Shown here one piece after another: positions 13,601-26,142 of a DNA stretch of 64,000 nucleotides. Numbering within the stretch: position 1 is the first letter of the stretch; the number at the start of each line of letters is the position of its first letter. The stretch covers positions 1 to 64,000 of the forward strand of contig JAURVB010010503.1 in NCBI GenBank assembly GCA_033002965.1. The letters are read 5' to 3'. Position numbers and translations under genes: made by a program. Below the pieces are notes generated by a model, which was not told the DNA's origin, searched no databases, and saw only the letters and a program-made list of their open reading frames with translations. This DNA is from Piper betle. Lineage: Eukaryota > Streptophyta > Magnoliopsida > Piperales > Piperaceae.

Positions 13601-13774
13601 CCTTAAACGTGAACTTCACTCCCTGTGTATTTGCTGTAACTTGATGCTTGGACTTTCATTTTGTGATAGACAATTGCTGAGGCCGTTGGTGACTGGTTCT
13701 TTGGCCGGAGGGAAGTGAAGGAAGTTGATTGCCCATATCCATGTAACCCTACATGTTTGAACATGGTGTTCTGA
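7625..13774 (+). CDS. PAE9: Pectin acetylesterase (CAZy CE13), PAE9-like, 12 exons
   Basis: Removes O-acetyl groups from pectin in the cell wall; a secreted serine esterase of the PAE/Notum family. Exons: 7625-7841, 8691-8773, 9931-10060, 11608-11687, 11813-11902, 11999-12123, 12250-12310, 12800-12853, 12971-13048, 13126-13231, 13329-13474, 13670-13774. All introns are GT-AG and phases join to 424 aa plus TGA. A hydrophobic N-terminal segment (about residues 21-37) suits a signal anchor or peptide. Landmarks are VCLDGS (73-78), GCSAGG with nucleophile Ser207, PAYDFWQ with Asp303, and NSCFIHCQ with His370. The usual EGGGWC reads EGGSWC (100-105). [15 protein letters not shown] and [11 protein letters not shown] point to PAE9 within the family; that subgroup is from memory and less sure. 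An in-frame ATG at 7490 could add 45 residues and one at 7685 could shorten it; 7625 is my choice. Exon 1 is very GC-rich. Confidence 0.93.
11001..11292 (-). mobile_element. TRIM retrotransposon in intron 3 of the PAE gene
   Basis: Two 81-bp direct repeats (11001-11081 and 11212-11292), both TGTAAATTTTAGAT...ACTTCAACA, flank a 130-bp interior. The interior ends with the reverse of a primer-binding site (TGGTATCAGAACC on the minus strand, 11199-11211), close to the initiator-Met tRNA 3' end. A polypurine tract (GAGGGAGAG on the minus strand) adjoins the other LTR. A perfect 5-bp duplication TTTAT lies at 10996-11000 and 11293-11297. LTR size, PBS and lack of ORFs fit a terminal-repeat retrotransposon in miniature. 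It lies antisense to the host gene, away from both splice sites. Confidence 0.85.
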
Positions 13775-15867
13775 TCATGTTGAATTTACCCAACTGTTAG
13801 CTTGCGCTGCACTTTCGGTCCTTACCTTGCCAGCTTCAGCCGTTATGTGGCTATCCTTTGCTGTATTATATGCATACTGCTCAATGTGACGGGAATCATA
13901 GGCTGTTACCTTGAATGCATTTGTGTGAAAGTATTCTTATCTTTTCTGAAGAAAAATTCACAAGCACTTTTGGCCCATTCCATTTACAGTTTCCTCTGTT
14001 CTGTTCACGTACAAATTTTGTCATATTCTTCTGTTTTATTCATTTTCAAATTATGGCATTCATCTGTTCTATTCGTGTTCAAATTATTCTCTAATCTTGG
14101 GGTAGTAATGACGCTTTCCATGATGGATGCAGCAGGTTTTGGACTATTTGTAAGAGCATCTTACGAAGTATTCAGGAAGATGAAGCACATGATTCTTATG
14201 CCTGCAAGGGGGAGAGTATCCTAAGTTTCTCAAGACCCAAGACTCCTAACCTCCAACAATACTTGCATGCCATGAGACAAGGTTCCTTATTAAGTCTTGT
14301 TTAGATTTATATGTGCCGTTCATGCCTGGAGCTCTGTTACTCCTATTATTTTGAAGGAAAGGGGGATGTTATCTCACACTAAAATTATTCAGATAGTTGC
14401 GTCATTGTCAGCCTCGTATCATATATGGGTAACAAAGGCCAAGTATTTTCATTTATCCGGAGGGTGTTTTGACATTAATCGTTAAACCTTTAAATATTTC
14501 TATTGGTGGTAATAAATAGTAAATGTCTTTCTGCTTCGATTCCCAAAGGGTATTGAGGATATGGATGTCCTAAATTAGGATTTATACAATTTTTGGAATT
14601 TATGGAAGTACAAATGATAAAATTGTTGTTACGTTTTGGGATATAAAATAGTAATAAGAAATACTTCAAACTAGTTTTGGAATTAGGGTTGAATGATATT
14701 GTTTATGTTAGCTTTGAGACGTGGAGTTGATAAATTATTGAAATGATTAATTCTTTCTACTAAAATATCAGGATAAGAATCATGAGATTTGTAAGGATTG
14801 CATAAGAGTTAAGGTGATTAAGGTAAAATATTTGTCAATTATGAACATCTTGCCTCATGTTAATGGCAATTAATGTAAGAAAAATAAAAGAAAACCTTTT
14901 ATTTTTTGTCTTACATTTATAACAATAGTGTGTGTAATAATTTTAGATCGGAATCTAGGCCTATGATCAGATGGCGAAGATTAGAGTTTGGTATAGAAAA
15001 CTCTCTTGCCTTTGGCTGAGAAGAATATTTTTCATATCTATATATAAGGCGGGTACCCTTTGCTGCAGCACAAATAACCTGACAGATTATGTAAAAATGG
15101 TTAGTTGTGAGGGTATTATTAAGGATAATAGCAAGATACTCGTCTTGAAACTTTGCCCTCCACCGAAACCTTTGAGATTTCAACCAGGCCACACAAAAAA
15201 AAATCAAGGGACAATAGCATTGAAGCAGACCTGCAACTTTTATTGTTGATTATGTGGGGGAGAAACAAAAGTAAGATCTGGTTGGGTCATCTTTGCTCCT
15301 ACATATCTCGTGCAATCTAATTTATTCTTTGTATAGCATTAGAAGGAAATCCCATTGAAGTTGGTTCTGTCAGACAGTCTTGGTTTTTGCCATAGTTTTT
15401 CTCTATTATAATTAAGCAAAGCAAATAACATTTTATATCTCATTAATTTTCAGAATTAATTGTCTCAAGAGGCTCGTTCTATGGTTGTTTTGATTCATGT
15501 AACATTTGAATCAACCCAGTTTCGTGAAGGAAATAAACAATGTGATTTTCTTCCAAATGCACCACCGACCAATAATCCAAACTCCATGTCGATTGATGTC
15601 AATGAGCAGCCCCACTGCTACATCCATTTTATCTCCCAAGAGCGAGTGCTCCGAAGAATATAACTAATGTAAAATCTGACTTTTTGGAGATCTAGGTACC
15701 TCTAGAACTTAGGAGGGAAATAAATTAGGATTATTTTTTCCAAGCAAGTGATGGTTTTCCTTTTTATCTTTTTCAACGAGGCGCTGGTTGCAGAAGAGGA
15801 AAGCCTTTGAAGTTGAGATGACGGTATATAGAAACCGTTGGATGTAATCAAAGGGTTAATTTAAAAG

Positions 15868-15929
<62 letters not shown>

Positions 15930-17740
15930 ATATAGATTTCGCCACCACCGCCAACTTAAAATCAACAGGTACCGAGTGGAGAAGACAAGGACAATTGGCC
16001 ACTCCATTTTGAAAGAATTCCTTTTCAACTGTTTGTACGAGAGGCATCAATATCTTAATCGTAATATGGATGTTAACCCAAGCCATACGCACATGTGTGT
16101 AAATAAAAATGCTCCAACCACACCATTTACCATTTTATTGGCCAAGTATTGTATGAACATATGCCAAACCGCAACCCGGCCGTTACATGCATGTCTATAT
16201 ACATTTTTTGATGGAAACCCACAAAAGTAAGAGTACGCTATAATTATTCTTAGTTTAGAATAAGATGTAGAATATTTTATATGACGTTTTATAACTATAA
16301 TAATTTATATAAAGAAAACATAAACTTTAGATTTAAATTAAATTAATTAGTTCCAGGGGGTGCAAGTCAGACGGCCAATAAGGACCCGGTCGGCCAATAA
16401 CAAATAATATGTGCTAATAAAATATCCTTATTGGTTATATCGAAACTTTCGTGATTAATATGTGCTATCACTTGTGAATATTTATATTTTTATCAGTTCT
16501 TATAACCAATAATTAATATTAATGGTAAGATCACATTACAGCGTCAATTTCTTCCAATATCAATATATCAAACTTAAACACCATAATTCTCAGACCTGAT
16601 AATTTTGACCTATGCGGCTGGGTCCAACACCTGCTTATCCTGGCCAATTGGCATCGCTACTTGTACTTAAACCATAGTTTTAAATGGCATATCCATGACC
16701 ATACCACATTTTTAGATAGTCTGGGGTATATCTAGTTTGATTGAGTCAACCCGGTTGAACCATGTTCTAAAATTATATATATAATATTTTATTAAACCGA
16801 TAAAAATATATTTTATTATCAATATTTTATTAAATATTTATTAAAATATCAAAATTTTCAACAAAAAAATAGATTTTATTAAAATTTCGTACTAAAAAAC
16901 AGGTATGGTTTTAAATAATATAAAATCTTAAAACATATAGGATTTAGAGGTAGTGCTAATATACTGAATACAATGAGGTAGTACGATACAATATTTAAAA
17001 CTATCTTTAAAACTCTGAAATGCCTACTAAGTCATGCCCACCTCCCACTATTTACAATTTTTTTGGTCATTTAAAAAATCTTTGAACCCGGAAATAAATA
17101 TTACTGTGAGTAAGGTGCTCGAGCATTCAGTTGGTTCCATTCCAAACTAACTGAAACCGAATTACCCAAATTATCTTTGGTGGTTGAATTCTGCAATTGA
17201 AAACAAACTAAATTGTCCCCAAAATCAAATCGAAATAAACCCAAATATATTGGTTTGGTAACCAAACAATCAAATTAAATATTAAGTTATAAGAAATTAA
17301 TTTTTTTAGTTATGTAATCAAAATTATAATTTTATTTTAGCAAACATAATCATTTAAAAAGTAATTGTTAATATATATCATATTCAACAAATAAAATGAA
17401 TCATAAAATATTATAATATTATGATAATTAATGATAAATATATATTTTATAACTCTTTTTTTTACAAAAAATCGATTATTTTGGTTATTTTGATTTCGTT
17501 CAATTCTGAACCAAAATATTGATATCGAACTTAGTTTTTCTATGGGCTAACCAAAACCGAACAAATTTATTTGGAAACCAAACTGTATTATTTATTCGGG
17601 TTTGATTCGGTTCTGTTTCCAATTTTTGCCAATCGTGAGTAACATGGTGTGGTCCACAAGGTCAGGAGGCTAACGCCGCCGTGAAACATGCAGCTCATCA
17701 TCATCGTACCAAAACCCTCCATTGGGCGTGTCTATTTCAA
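13775..17740. other. 3' UTR of the PAE gene, then intergenic DNA
   Basis: The 3' UTR begins at 13775; a polyadenylation site could not be fixed. Open frames at 13802-14224 and 15460-15663 have no family resemblance and no coding signature. From about 17120 to 17640 the sequence is rich in GGTTTGGTTCGGTT-like words in both orientations, a common decayed plant repeat, but I found no clean TIR or target duplication. No gene is seen. Confidence 0.4.
15869..15928. repeat. (TTA)n microsatellite
   Basis: About 18 uninterrupted TTA/ATT units, preceded by AATAATAATA so that the run is briefly palindromic. An open frame through it is only the poly-Asn translation of the repeat. Confidence 0.95.
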
Positions 17741-17745
17741 GTAAA

Positions 17746-17866
17746 CACGTCACGTGTAACCGGCGCGTACCTGATTTCCTCAAAGGCAAGATCCACGACA
17801 TGATTTAATATTACATGGCCGGCAGCTTTATTTTCTTTCCTAGCTACTACCATACATATATATACC
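17746..17866 (+). promoter_or_regulatory. Putative SMR promoter: G-box/ABRE-like site and TATA box
   Basis: ACACGTCACGTGTAA (17745-17759) holds a CACGTG G-box at 17751-17756, the core of ABA- and stress-responsive elements. A TATA-like CATATATATACC lies at 17855-17866. The spacing would place transcription start near 17890-17900 and give a 5' UTR of about 270 nt before the SMR start. Activity is inferred from motif and position only. Confidence 0.45.
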
Positions 17867-17929
17867 AAATCAACTCCCCGTAAGGATCGAGAGTCCTATA
17901 AACATCGACCCAAAAAATATTTTGAAGCC

Positions 17930-17983
17930 ATGGGCAATTATGTAGGTAGTATTTGGTTTCTAAAATTTGATTCTGTGCTATGA
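17930..17983 (+). promoter_or_regulatory. Possible upstream ORF (17 codons) in the SMR leader
   Basis: An ATG in a good plant context (AAGCCATGG) opens a 17-codon frame ending at TGA 17981-17983, well before the SMR start. If the transcript begins near the TATA box, this uORF would be met first by scanning ribosomes and could lower SMR translation. It could also be a chance ATG if transcription starts downstream. Confidence 0.35.
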
Positions 17984-18170
17984 GAATTGACAATTGAAGC
18001 ATCGGCTTGTAATTTGAAATTTCTAGGCCTGCAGCCGTTGTTTGTATGCCCTTGTATGATTATGGCCGTCGTTCTTTTCTTTGGTTGATATCTTGGATCA
18101 TTACTACTCTTCCATGGCCGTCTACTATTAGCCATAATTGTGGGGAATTCGACGAGGAGAAGACTCTGAA

Positions 18171-18608
18171 ATGGGTACCACCAATTCATCTGCAAACGTC
18201 CATTACTTGTTTGCTCAAGTTTCAGAAGCTTCAAATACAGCAAGAGGGGGTGACCTGCATGCACAAGAGGGGGATAAAGAATCACGTGTTACTCCGGCTT
18301 CTGAGTCTGTTTGTAAGCTTGAATTGGCCAAGATCCAAGGTGAAGAAGAGGAATACATATTCAATGATGGGTTCAGAACACCAAGGTCTATGGAGCACAG
18401 AATTTGTACAAACCAAAGGTGCCCATCGGCACCAAAGAAGAAGCCAAGATCAGTACTGGTACCATTGAACCTGCAGATTAAAGAAGATGCTGCGGGTTGC
18501 TGTCGCCGAATACTTTCTTTCACAAATGAGGAGCTTGAATCGCTGTTTGGAATGAATCCATTGATAAGCTGTGGCAAGATAAGAAAGGCAAGAAGGATTG
18601 ATTTCTGA
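18171..18608 (+). CDS. SIAMESE-related (SMR) cyclin-dependent kinase inhibitor, intronless
   Basis: 145 aa. SMR proteins are plant-specific inhibitors that bind CDK-cyclin complexes in the nucleus and promote the switch from mitosis to endoreduplication, often under stress. The family signature is visible: DG-x-x-TP (66-71), EHRI (75-78), a CPSAPKKKPR proline/lysine stretch (84-93) and a C-terminal acidic-hydrophobic ELESLF (121-126) after a basic CRRIL. The single exon fits the family; the length is above the usual roughly 80-130 aa because of a poorly conserved N-terminus. The core reads TPRS-EHRIC where TPTS-EHRIP is usual, so it is divergent. The start is the first ATG in frame. I cannot assign an orthologue number. 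Confidence 0.75.
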   Translation: MGTTNSSANVHYLFAQVSEASNTARGGDLHAQEGDKESRVTPASESVCKLELAKIQGEEEEYIFNDGFRTPRSMEHRICTNQRCPSAPKKKPRSVLVPLNLQIKEDAAGCCRRILSFTNEELESLFGMNPLISCGKIRKARRIDF

Positions 18609-21600
18609 TAAAGTCTTCTTTACTTGATTTTTAACATAAAAACCTACTGATCTTGTTCTATCTATGTTCATAGAATTAGCAGTATTCAACCTAATTGCCA
18701 CCTGACAATTGCCACCTGAATTTCCTTGGTATTCGAGCCAATGTTTGTCAATGGCTCACTCAGTTTGTCTCAATTGCCAATTAAATGTGCAAATGACTTG
18801 ATTTGCCTGATTTGTGTGTGATCTTCATTCATCTAGTTGACATTTAACTGTATTTTGGCGCCCGGGCTTGAATCCTACGGCCACAATTTGAAGGATATTT
18901 GAATTGTTCAATCGATGCGCCACAATATTTTAGTGAATATGATTGGAGGTAGTTAATTATTTAGTCCTCTTTTTTAAAAGAAAACGTGAAAATTCAAAAT
19001 TGGGTAAGGACATCGTAAATATAAATATGTATATTGATATATAAATTTGTCTTCTTTTCCATATAATGTCGTGTATTACATATTGTACAAGATGGAGTAT
19101 TTATGTTTCATGGAAGTATAGTTTAAAATTTTGGGATTCAAATTTGACTAAGTTTGTTATAAAGTAGAGTTGATTTGAAGCCTAACCCGTAACTTCTAAC
19201 TAATTCAGAGTCGTTTCAATGCATGTAACACGACCCTTGCATGTGTTTCCACACTCACTTGTCCCCTAATACATGTGCCTGTCACATGATTGTCAGGCCC
19301 ACGTACTGTTATAACTCTATTTAGTCGAATCTAATGTTAAGATGTTGTTAAGATTGTATTTAATAAAATATGTGCTTTATTAATCCGTCAATGTAGCCCT
19401 ACACTCAATGTAATTCCAAAATAAGTCCGTGGTCAAATTAATAACATCTGTGTAACCCCAGAGGGCTGTTTGGAAGTCTATAAAAAAAGGTTTATATTCT
19501 CCTTTTAAGAATCAATCAAATAATCAAGAATTGAGTTTATTTTATGAGCAGATTATAAGGGGTCGCAAACCTCAGAATGCCATGTTGTTTAAAGAGGGGA
19601 TTGCACCCTCGAAAGTGACAATTTATTTTTCTAAATTGAGATTCAATCCTTAATTTGGAAACCCTGGTTGTTAGGTTTATGCTTAATTTTCTTAAATTCG
19701 AATCGAACCCTAACACTTACCGAGGTTGTTTCAAGCCCATCTCTTTATTGTAAACCCATCTCAATGAAAGCTTCAAAGCCCATGCCACTAGGTAAAAAAT
19801 AGTTGCGATATCAAGAAAGCAATAAGGAGGGAAATTAGGTTTTTTTTTTGCCAAGGGTATTTGTTCGTAAATGTTGAGAAAAGGTAATGAGAAAATCATA
19901 TCTCTCAACCATATGGGGGGGGATCAAGAAATAGTATTTCCTGAAGGAATGTGAGATAGGTTGAAGGTTCAAAATTTCCAAATTAAATGAGCATAGGACT
20001 CATCCTGCTAATTGCGTACACTAAGGAGAAAGCTTGAATGTTGGAAAATCAGTTTAAAGACTTCGAAGACTCAAGTGTTGAGGCCTTGCTCCATCACTCT
20101 CAAAGCGGTAGTTGATAGAGTCTATCCTTGCTGTTTTGTAACTTGTTTGAAGAAGATTCTAAGTTTGTAAAGAAATAAATTTACTCTTGTATCTTATCTA
20201 ATTGAATAAATATAGAAACATTGTTGTGAAGCGTTCTAAATAGTGGATTGTACCGAGAATATATCTTTCCAATGATTATGGGCGAGAACACCATAAAACT
20301 ATGTAAAACCTGATGTGTCTACCTCGCGATTTTTCTTTATTGACTTTGTTTGATTGTTTCTTAGACAAGAGTATCTTAATTTCTTCATACCTTCTTTTTA
20401 TCACTTCAACATGTTTGACGTCTCAAATACACTCCCACTGGCAATTACAGGTGACGAAAAATGAGCCTATATTTTTCTCCTAATTTATGAAACTTGATAC
20501 TAACAAATATATGGCATATATTACATTTTAATTTAATTATGTCATAAGAATGATAGTGAAGTTTTTAATAATTTTTATTACTTGAATAGGAGAACCAAAT
20601 GATGTCAATCATTGTAATTACCCAACAGAAGTGCAAATTGATGCGCTAAATCATTAATTCTTCAAAAAATTGTTATTAAGTAGAGATTTATAAATATTGG
20701 ATGTAAGACTAATTTCGTAGGTCTTGGATTGAGATTGGACACTGTATTAGATGATAAGGTAGTTAGGTAGTTGGCCGAAGAAAGAAATTTTAAGAATGAA
20801 AGATTATAAGATCTAGTACCAATCAGAGTAACTTCTAATTTAGTTAACCAATTTTAAATAAATGATGGCCCATCAATTTACACTTAAGTTTAATCATTAT
20901 CATCAATGAGTATTATTCATAGAGAATCAATCATGAAGTTTAACTTGAGCAACCATATTAGAGAGGAATTGACTTGATAATTTTTTAGAGTCCAAATGAA
21001 GTTTTAGAACATCAGTTGAAACCCTATTCCAATTTATTGCAGTAGATCTAATAAATTTTCAAAAAAAAAAAAACAATGTTTAGTAATTGCTCTTGGTGGT
21101 CAGGTTGGCTTTATATGCTGGTGCATTTTCCAAGGATCGAAGTCTGGCCATTGCCTTTAATGGTAGGGTTATGCAATTGTTTATTGGGCATTTGCAAGAA
21201 ACAAGGTCTGTTTCTTGTTAACAGGTAAGATTGGATACTTTTCTCTTCTTTGCTGCTGCATTTGCAAGGAACAAGGTCTGGCCTTCTTGTTTTTTAAGCG
21301 ACTTGTTGAAAAGGATTCTACCGTGGACAGTCGCACTATCTCATATTTTTATCATAATTTTTAATACAGTATCACCGGATCCTATCCGGTACATGGCATA
21401 CTGTCTTTAAATCTAGTATATTTTAGGTATTCTGCATCACCATTAAATTTAATACGATTTAGGCCATAGTACTATTCAAATGTGCCACAATTTTTAATCT
21501 GAAATTTTAACAAAATTTGACTTTTTGTTGAAAAATCATGGTATTTTGCCGGTATATAATTAACTTTAATGATGAAAATATTTTAAAAACTCCGCCAATG

Positions 21601-21679
21601 CATCTGCCTGTGATTTATGCATCTTAAACATCTATTTCAAAAAGTGGGGGAACACTTAATCAGATTTAAATTGGGGCCA
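18609..21679. other. Intergenic DNA downstream of the SMR gene
   Basis: No gene seen. The part from about 19344 (TGTTAAGATT) to 20410 (ACTTCAACA) has the general build of a decayed Copia LTR: TG...CA ends and a TATA-like TCTATAAAAAAAGG near 19480. No target duplication or PBS confirms it. A small local duplication of a GCATTTGCAAG-AACAAGGTCTG phrase lies at about 21186-21285. Confidence 0.3.
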
Positions 21680-23731
21680 ATAAAAATCAAATTGATTTTC
21701 TCACGTTGAAAAGAATGATTGCCTCTTCTTTAAGAACTGCAAGGTCATCCCTGGTAAGCCAATTGCAACTTAACATTGACTCTTACTCCTGAATAAGCTT
21801 TGAAAGTTGAGTGTACAATTAAATGGTGGAATCTAAAGAGTAAAGCTCTCGTCGAGTTAAAGGCAAAACTTTTTGAGAGTGAAGCTTGGGTGGTTGATGG
21901 GGAGGTTGAGAAGATGTGAGAAAAACCCAAACCGAAGTCAAAAGAGTGGCGAGAGAGTCCAAACTCAAAGTATATGTGAACTTCTACGACGACTTCAGAT
22001 AAAAAAACACCAATGTTAAAATTTATAAATCAGCTAAATTAAAGGAAAAAAAGAATAAAAAAATCTTGAAGGTGTTAAATGCATTAAAAATGAGGAGGAT
22101 AAAGTGTTGATGAAAGATGAGGAGGTTCAAGATCGTAGGAAGAGCAATTTTTGCAGCCTTCTAAATCTAATGGGTGATTCCAATGTTGAGGATGTGAATG
22201 GTGAGAGGCACCCTTTCCTTTATTGTAGAAAAATTAAGACAAAAGATATCAAAGATGCATTGGATAAAATGAAAAATAGAAAAGCATCTAGCCCCTCCCC
22301 CCCCCCCAATTCTATTCTAATTGATGTGTGGAAGTGCATCGACAATTTAGGTCTCATATGGTTGGCTAAGTTTTTCAATAAGGTATTGGGTTCTCAAAGA
22401 ATGTCTAATGCATAAAAGAAAAATACTATCATACCAATCTACAAGAATAAGACTCACATCTAAAATTATTTAAATTACAAGGGCATCGAGTTAATGAGCT
22501 ACACAATAAAATTATGGGAGAAGGTAGTAGAAAAATGTGTGTGACGTGTTTCATTAATTAGGTATAACCAATTTAGTTTCATGCCACAAAGATTTACAAC
22601 AGAAACTATCTTTTTGTTAAGGCAAATTTTGGAATAATTTCGAGTAAATAAAAAGAACATATATATGGTGTTTATTGACTTGGAGAAAATAAATAATAGA
22701 ATCTAAAGGAACTTGATTTGGAAGGTTTTAGAAGAAGAAAGGGTCTCAAGGATTTATATTGATCCTATTAAAGATAAGTATACTAATGCTAGTACTTGTG
22801 TGAAGACTTTGATGGACAAGACAGAAAAATTTTCACTGTAAGCCGGTTTACACCAAGGATATGTTTTGAGGCCTTACCTCTTTGCCCTTTTAATGGATGA
22901 ATTGATTTCAAATATTCAAGTTGATGCCCCTTGGTGTATCCTATTTATAGATGATGTGGTGTTGATTAATACTTCTAGGGAAGGAGTTGAGGGTTATTTG
23001 AAATTATGGACAGATATCCTAAAATCACAAGACCTAGAGATTAGTCGAGTAAAAATAGAATATATGAAATATAATTTTAGTGAGACAAATATGAGAGAGA
23101 ACTCTTTTTTCATTTAGAAAACCACAAGTTGTCAAATAAAGGTCATTTTAAGTACCTTGACTCCATGTTAAATGCAAATGGAGGCATTGATGAGATTGTC
23201 AAACATAGAATTGCAGTTGGACGACTAAAATGAAAAGTTGTTTCTAGGGTGTTATGCGACAAACAAGTTCTTATGAAATTGAAAGGTAAATTTTATAAAA
23301 TAACTATTTTCCCATCACTATTTTATGAAACATAATATTGGACAACAAAACAAAAACATATTGATGAAATGGGAGTAGCTAAGATGTAAATGTTGCGATA
23401 GATGTGTGGTAAAACCCTTACTTACCAAATTCCTAATAATACTATATGTACACAATTAATGATGATACCAATTAAGGAGAAAATGAAAGAACACAAAGTT
23501 GTATTTGTTTGGGCATGTGCAAAGACATCCTCCAGATGATGATGTTAAAAGATATGTTATGATATTTTGCAGTGTATTAAAAAACGGATGTGGTAGGCCC
23601 AAAAAACATGGGAAACTGGAACTAAAAATTAATATGGTTTACGACAAGATGAAGTCGAAGGAAAAAATCTTCAATGTCAAGTTCAATTCTTCTGGATTAG
23701 TCAGATGATGATGATGATGATGATGATGATA
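21680..23731 (+). mobile_element. RTE-type LINE, 5'-truncated and inactive
   Basis: Broken frames spell a plant RTE endonuclease-reverse transcriptase in the expected order. A CKVIPG-like motif (about 21737-21754) and a KWWNLK-like motif (near 21820) come first, then an IKDALDKMKNRKA segment (ORF 22104-22415). Next comes an RT palm with GLHQG-like and FIDDVVLI motifs (ORF 22866-23117), then a C-terminal LFGHVQR / GCGRPKK segment (ORF 23499-23708). Stops and frameshifts lie between the pieces, for example in 22416-22865. The element ends in (GAT)n, the short tandem tail typical of RTE elements, instead of poly(A). No target duplication was found. Confidence 0.8.
23704..23731. repeat. (GAT)n tail of the RTE element
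   Basis: About nine GAT units directly after the last coding trace of the LINE. RTE-clade elements characteristically end in such trinucleotide repeats, so this marks the 3' end of the insertion. Confidence 0.8.
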
Positions 23732-26142
23732 TTTTTAATGTCTAATAAAATATATCATTTATAATTTTAAAATTTGGTCCAATCTGGTTTGATCCAATTG
23801 AAACATCCTCTACCTGTATAAATCCAGTATGGTACTCCAAAATTATTGTTTTTGTTTACCTCATATATTTCTTAAATTTCTTATATTCCTTATGTTTATC
23901 CCAACGTTGAATTTTTAAATGGGCAAATAAAATTGCTCATTGAAAAATCCAACCATGAACCGCCTCTAATAGCTTTGTTCATAATACATACGTATATGTT
24001 AAACATGGAAATTCCCAAAATTTTTCACGAAAGTATTGATAAGCATAAAACATGATTCTACCAAGCATTTAGGCCTCTAAAACATTTATTGTGAGGCAAT
24101 TTTGCCGGATCTCCTTGAAGCAGAAGGCGTTTACTATTTTAAACAGAGCGTAAAAAAGGCAGCAGTAAGAGTCTTTATAATTTATCTCTTGAATTTTTTG
24201 ACCATATAAATGAATAAAACTTTGCCAATGATTGGTCAAGAAGGGTTGACGTCAAAAAAAGCATCATAAGGTGTAAAATTTTATTACACGTAATCATACA
24301 AATTTTGAATCTCCGGTGGCGGGTGAAAGAAGTAGAGGTGGACAAAAATAAAAATTAATTTAGAGTTTTATTTCTTACTACTGACATGCTGTATGCTTAG
24401 AGAAAAGAGATTCATTTTTTGTTTTGTTCTTCCTATATACCTTGAAAGATCTACCAAGATCAAATGGTTGCTATCAAATTTTGTAATAAATATTTATAGT
24501 ACTGACTCTCCCACAACACTTTCTGCTATCCGAATCTTGTACTGACCATTTACACGATGATGATGTCCGAATCTTGTACTGCTTGTCGTTTATATTCTTT
24601 CATATATAAAGATGGGCAAAAGAATCCACTGATTGATCAAATCGCCATGCATGGTATTTTGAAAGTTGCTACAACTTTCTCTTTTCTCCCACTGCAACTC
24701 AACAGTCAATTTTACTCAACGCCTCCGATGCGCCTTTACCTTTATCTTTTCTGATCAACGAAAAAAAGCATCTGTGTTGTGACAGCAATCAACTGGTAGT
24801 TTGTTGGATTGATGCATGGGTTTGCTCCCCTTCATATTTCAATCAATTGGAAGGGCATTTGCGTAAAAATTTCTACTCTGTTTTACATGGATTGAGTTTC
24901 TTTGATCTAATTGTGAAAGCAATCCATAAGTATTCAAGAAGCAGAGCTGAGACAAGGTGCTTGTGATTATGATGTTCTGATCCTATTATACATGTTGGAA
25001 TGAGCATAGAAGCACTTATACTTGTTTGATTCCAATAAAGAAATCATATTGGAAATATATAATATATTTTGAGGTGTTCAACGTATAAATTGTATCCATA
25101 TAATTAGGAGAAAATCCCAAATTATTTAGGTTTCTTTAAGTAGATCAACCGAATACACCCTAATAAGATGTCGTGAATATTTTTTACTTTGGGTGGGAGC
25201 CTTATTATTTATATATAAATACGGCGCCCCTATGCACATTTACGAATATTTTTTTAGATTGGGCAACTAAGATTTTCCCCACTGTGCTTTGAAGAGTTGA
25301 GATTTAGGCTGCAGAGAATAAATCTTCATTAGTGAACCATTTAAATTGTGAGAACATCTTTTATCTGTTTTCACTGCAAGATACAAACTCTAATTTTATA
25401 TATTAATCAATCTTAGTGAGGAAATTAATCTTCAATCAACTACAGATGGGAACTAGTCTTGAAGTTGAAGACTTGAAGTGCCCCAAAATATCACGTACGG
25501 ATGAAAGAGGCCACCAAATGAGAGAGATGATAAACAAGAAAGAGACACGAAAGACAAAACCTTGTCTTCATTCACAGGTAGGTAGCATGCCCCCTTTCAT
25601 CTACGTGCAAGCAAAGAGATTGAGATGATAGCGTTATGAAAGGTGTACCACCTGTGCACAAGTATGAAGAGAGACACAGTCACATTATTGTACCAGCAAT
25701 CACAGACTTTCAATTGGTAAAGACTTTCCACTGCTCACAAGACTCAGAACTCCATGACTTTCCAAGTTTCAACGACCTTCACCACTCACCATCAACATCT
25801 ATTTATTTGGGCCAACAATGGCAGCCCCTTTCGGCATCCAAACAAATGACACCAAAATTACACTTGTTACCTTCTACAAGCGAAAGATATTTAACTTTGG
25901 TTGAATACCTTTTCTTTCCAACTTTTGTTTTCTTCCTGGCTCATATTAAAAAGACATATACTACGAAAATATTGGAGTTTTATTGGCAAACATGATCACA
26001 TTAAGCCACTATAATTTCTCATCCGACACCAAATTTTGGTTCCACTTTAACTTCAAGGTTCAAATCTGTTTTACCTTATACTCCAACCACAAGCATTGAG
26101 TTACCTGCGATGTAATGATGATAACTTGATCTCAACTCGTTC
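23732..26142. other. Intergenic DNA and 3' UTR of the XB3-like gene
   Basis: The 3' UTR of the minus-strand gene runs left from 26142 for an unknown distance. From about 24993 (TGTTGGAATG) to 25443 there is LTR-like sequence with a TATA-like TTATATATAAATA near 25210, but no matching target duplication. A small open frame at 25449-25628 (+) precedes a GT and could be an exon-like stretch; it matches nothing I know and is not called. Confidence 0.3.

Noticed and set aside
13802..14224. 140-codon ORF just after the PAE stop codon
   Set aside because: It lies in the 3' UTR, has no family resemblance and is not joined by splice signals to the gene.
15856..16092. Poly-Asn protein
   Set aside because: It is the (TTA)n microsatellite read on the minus strand.
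19344..20410. Complete Copia solo LTR
   Set aside because: The TG...CA ends are suggestive, but the flanking five bases do not match and there is no PBS.
25449..25628. Possible short exon starting MGTSLEVEDLK before a GT
   Set aside because: No acceptor-donor partner exons, no family match, and the surrounding sequence looks LTR-like.
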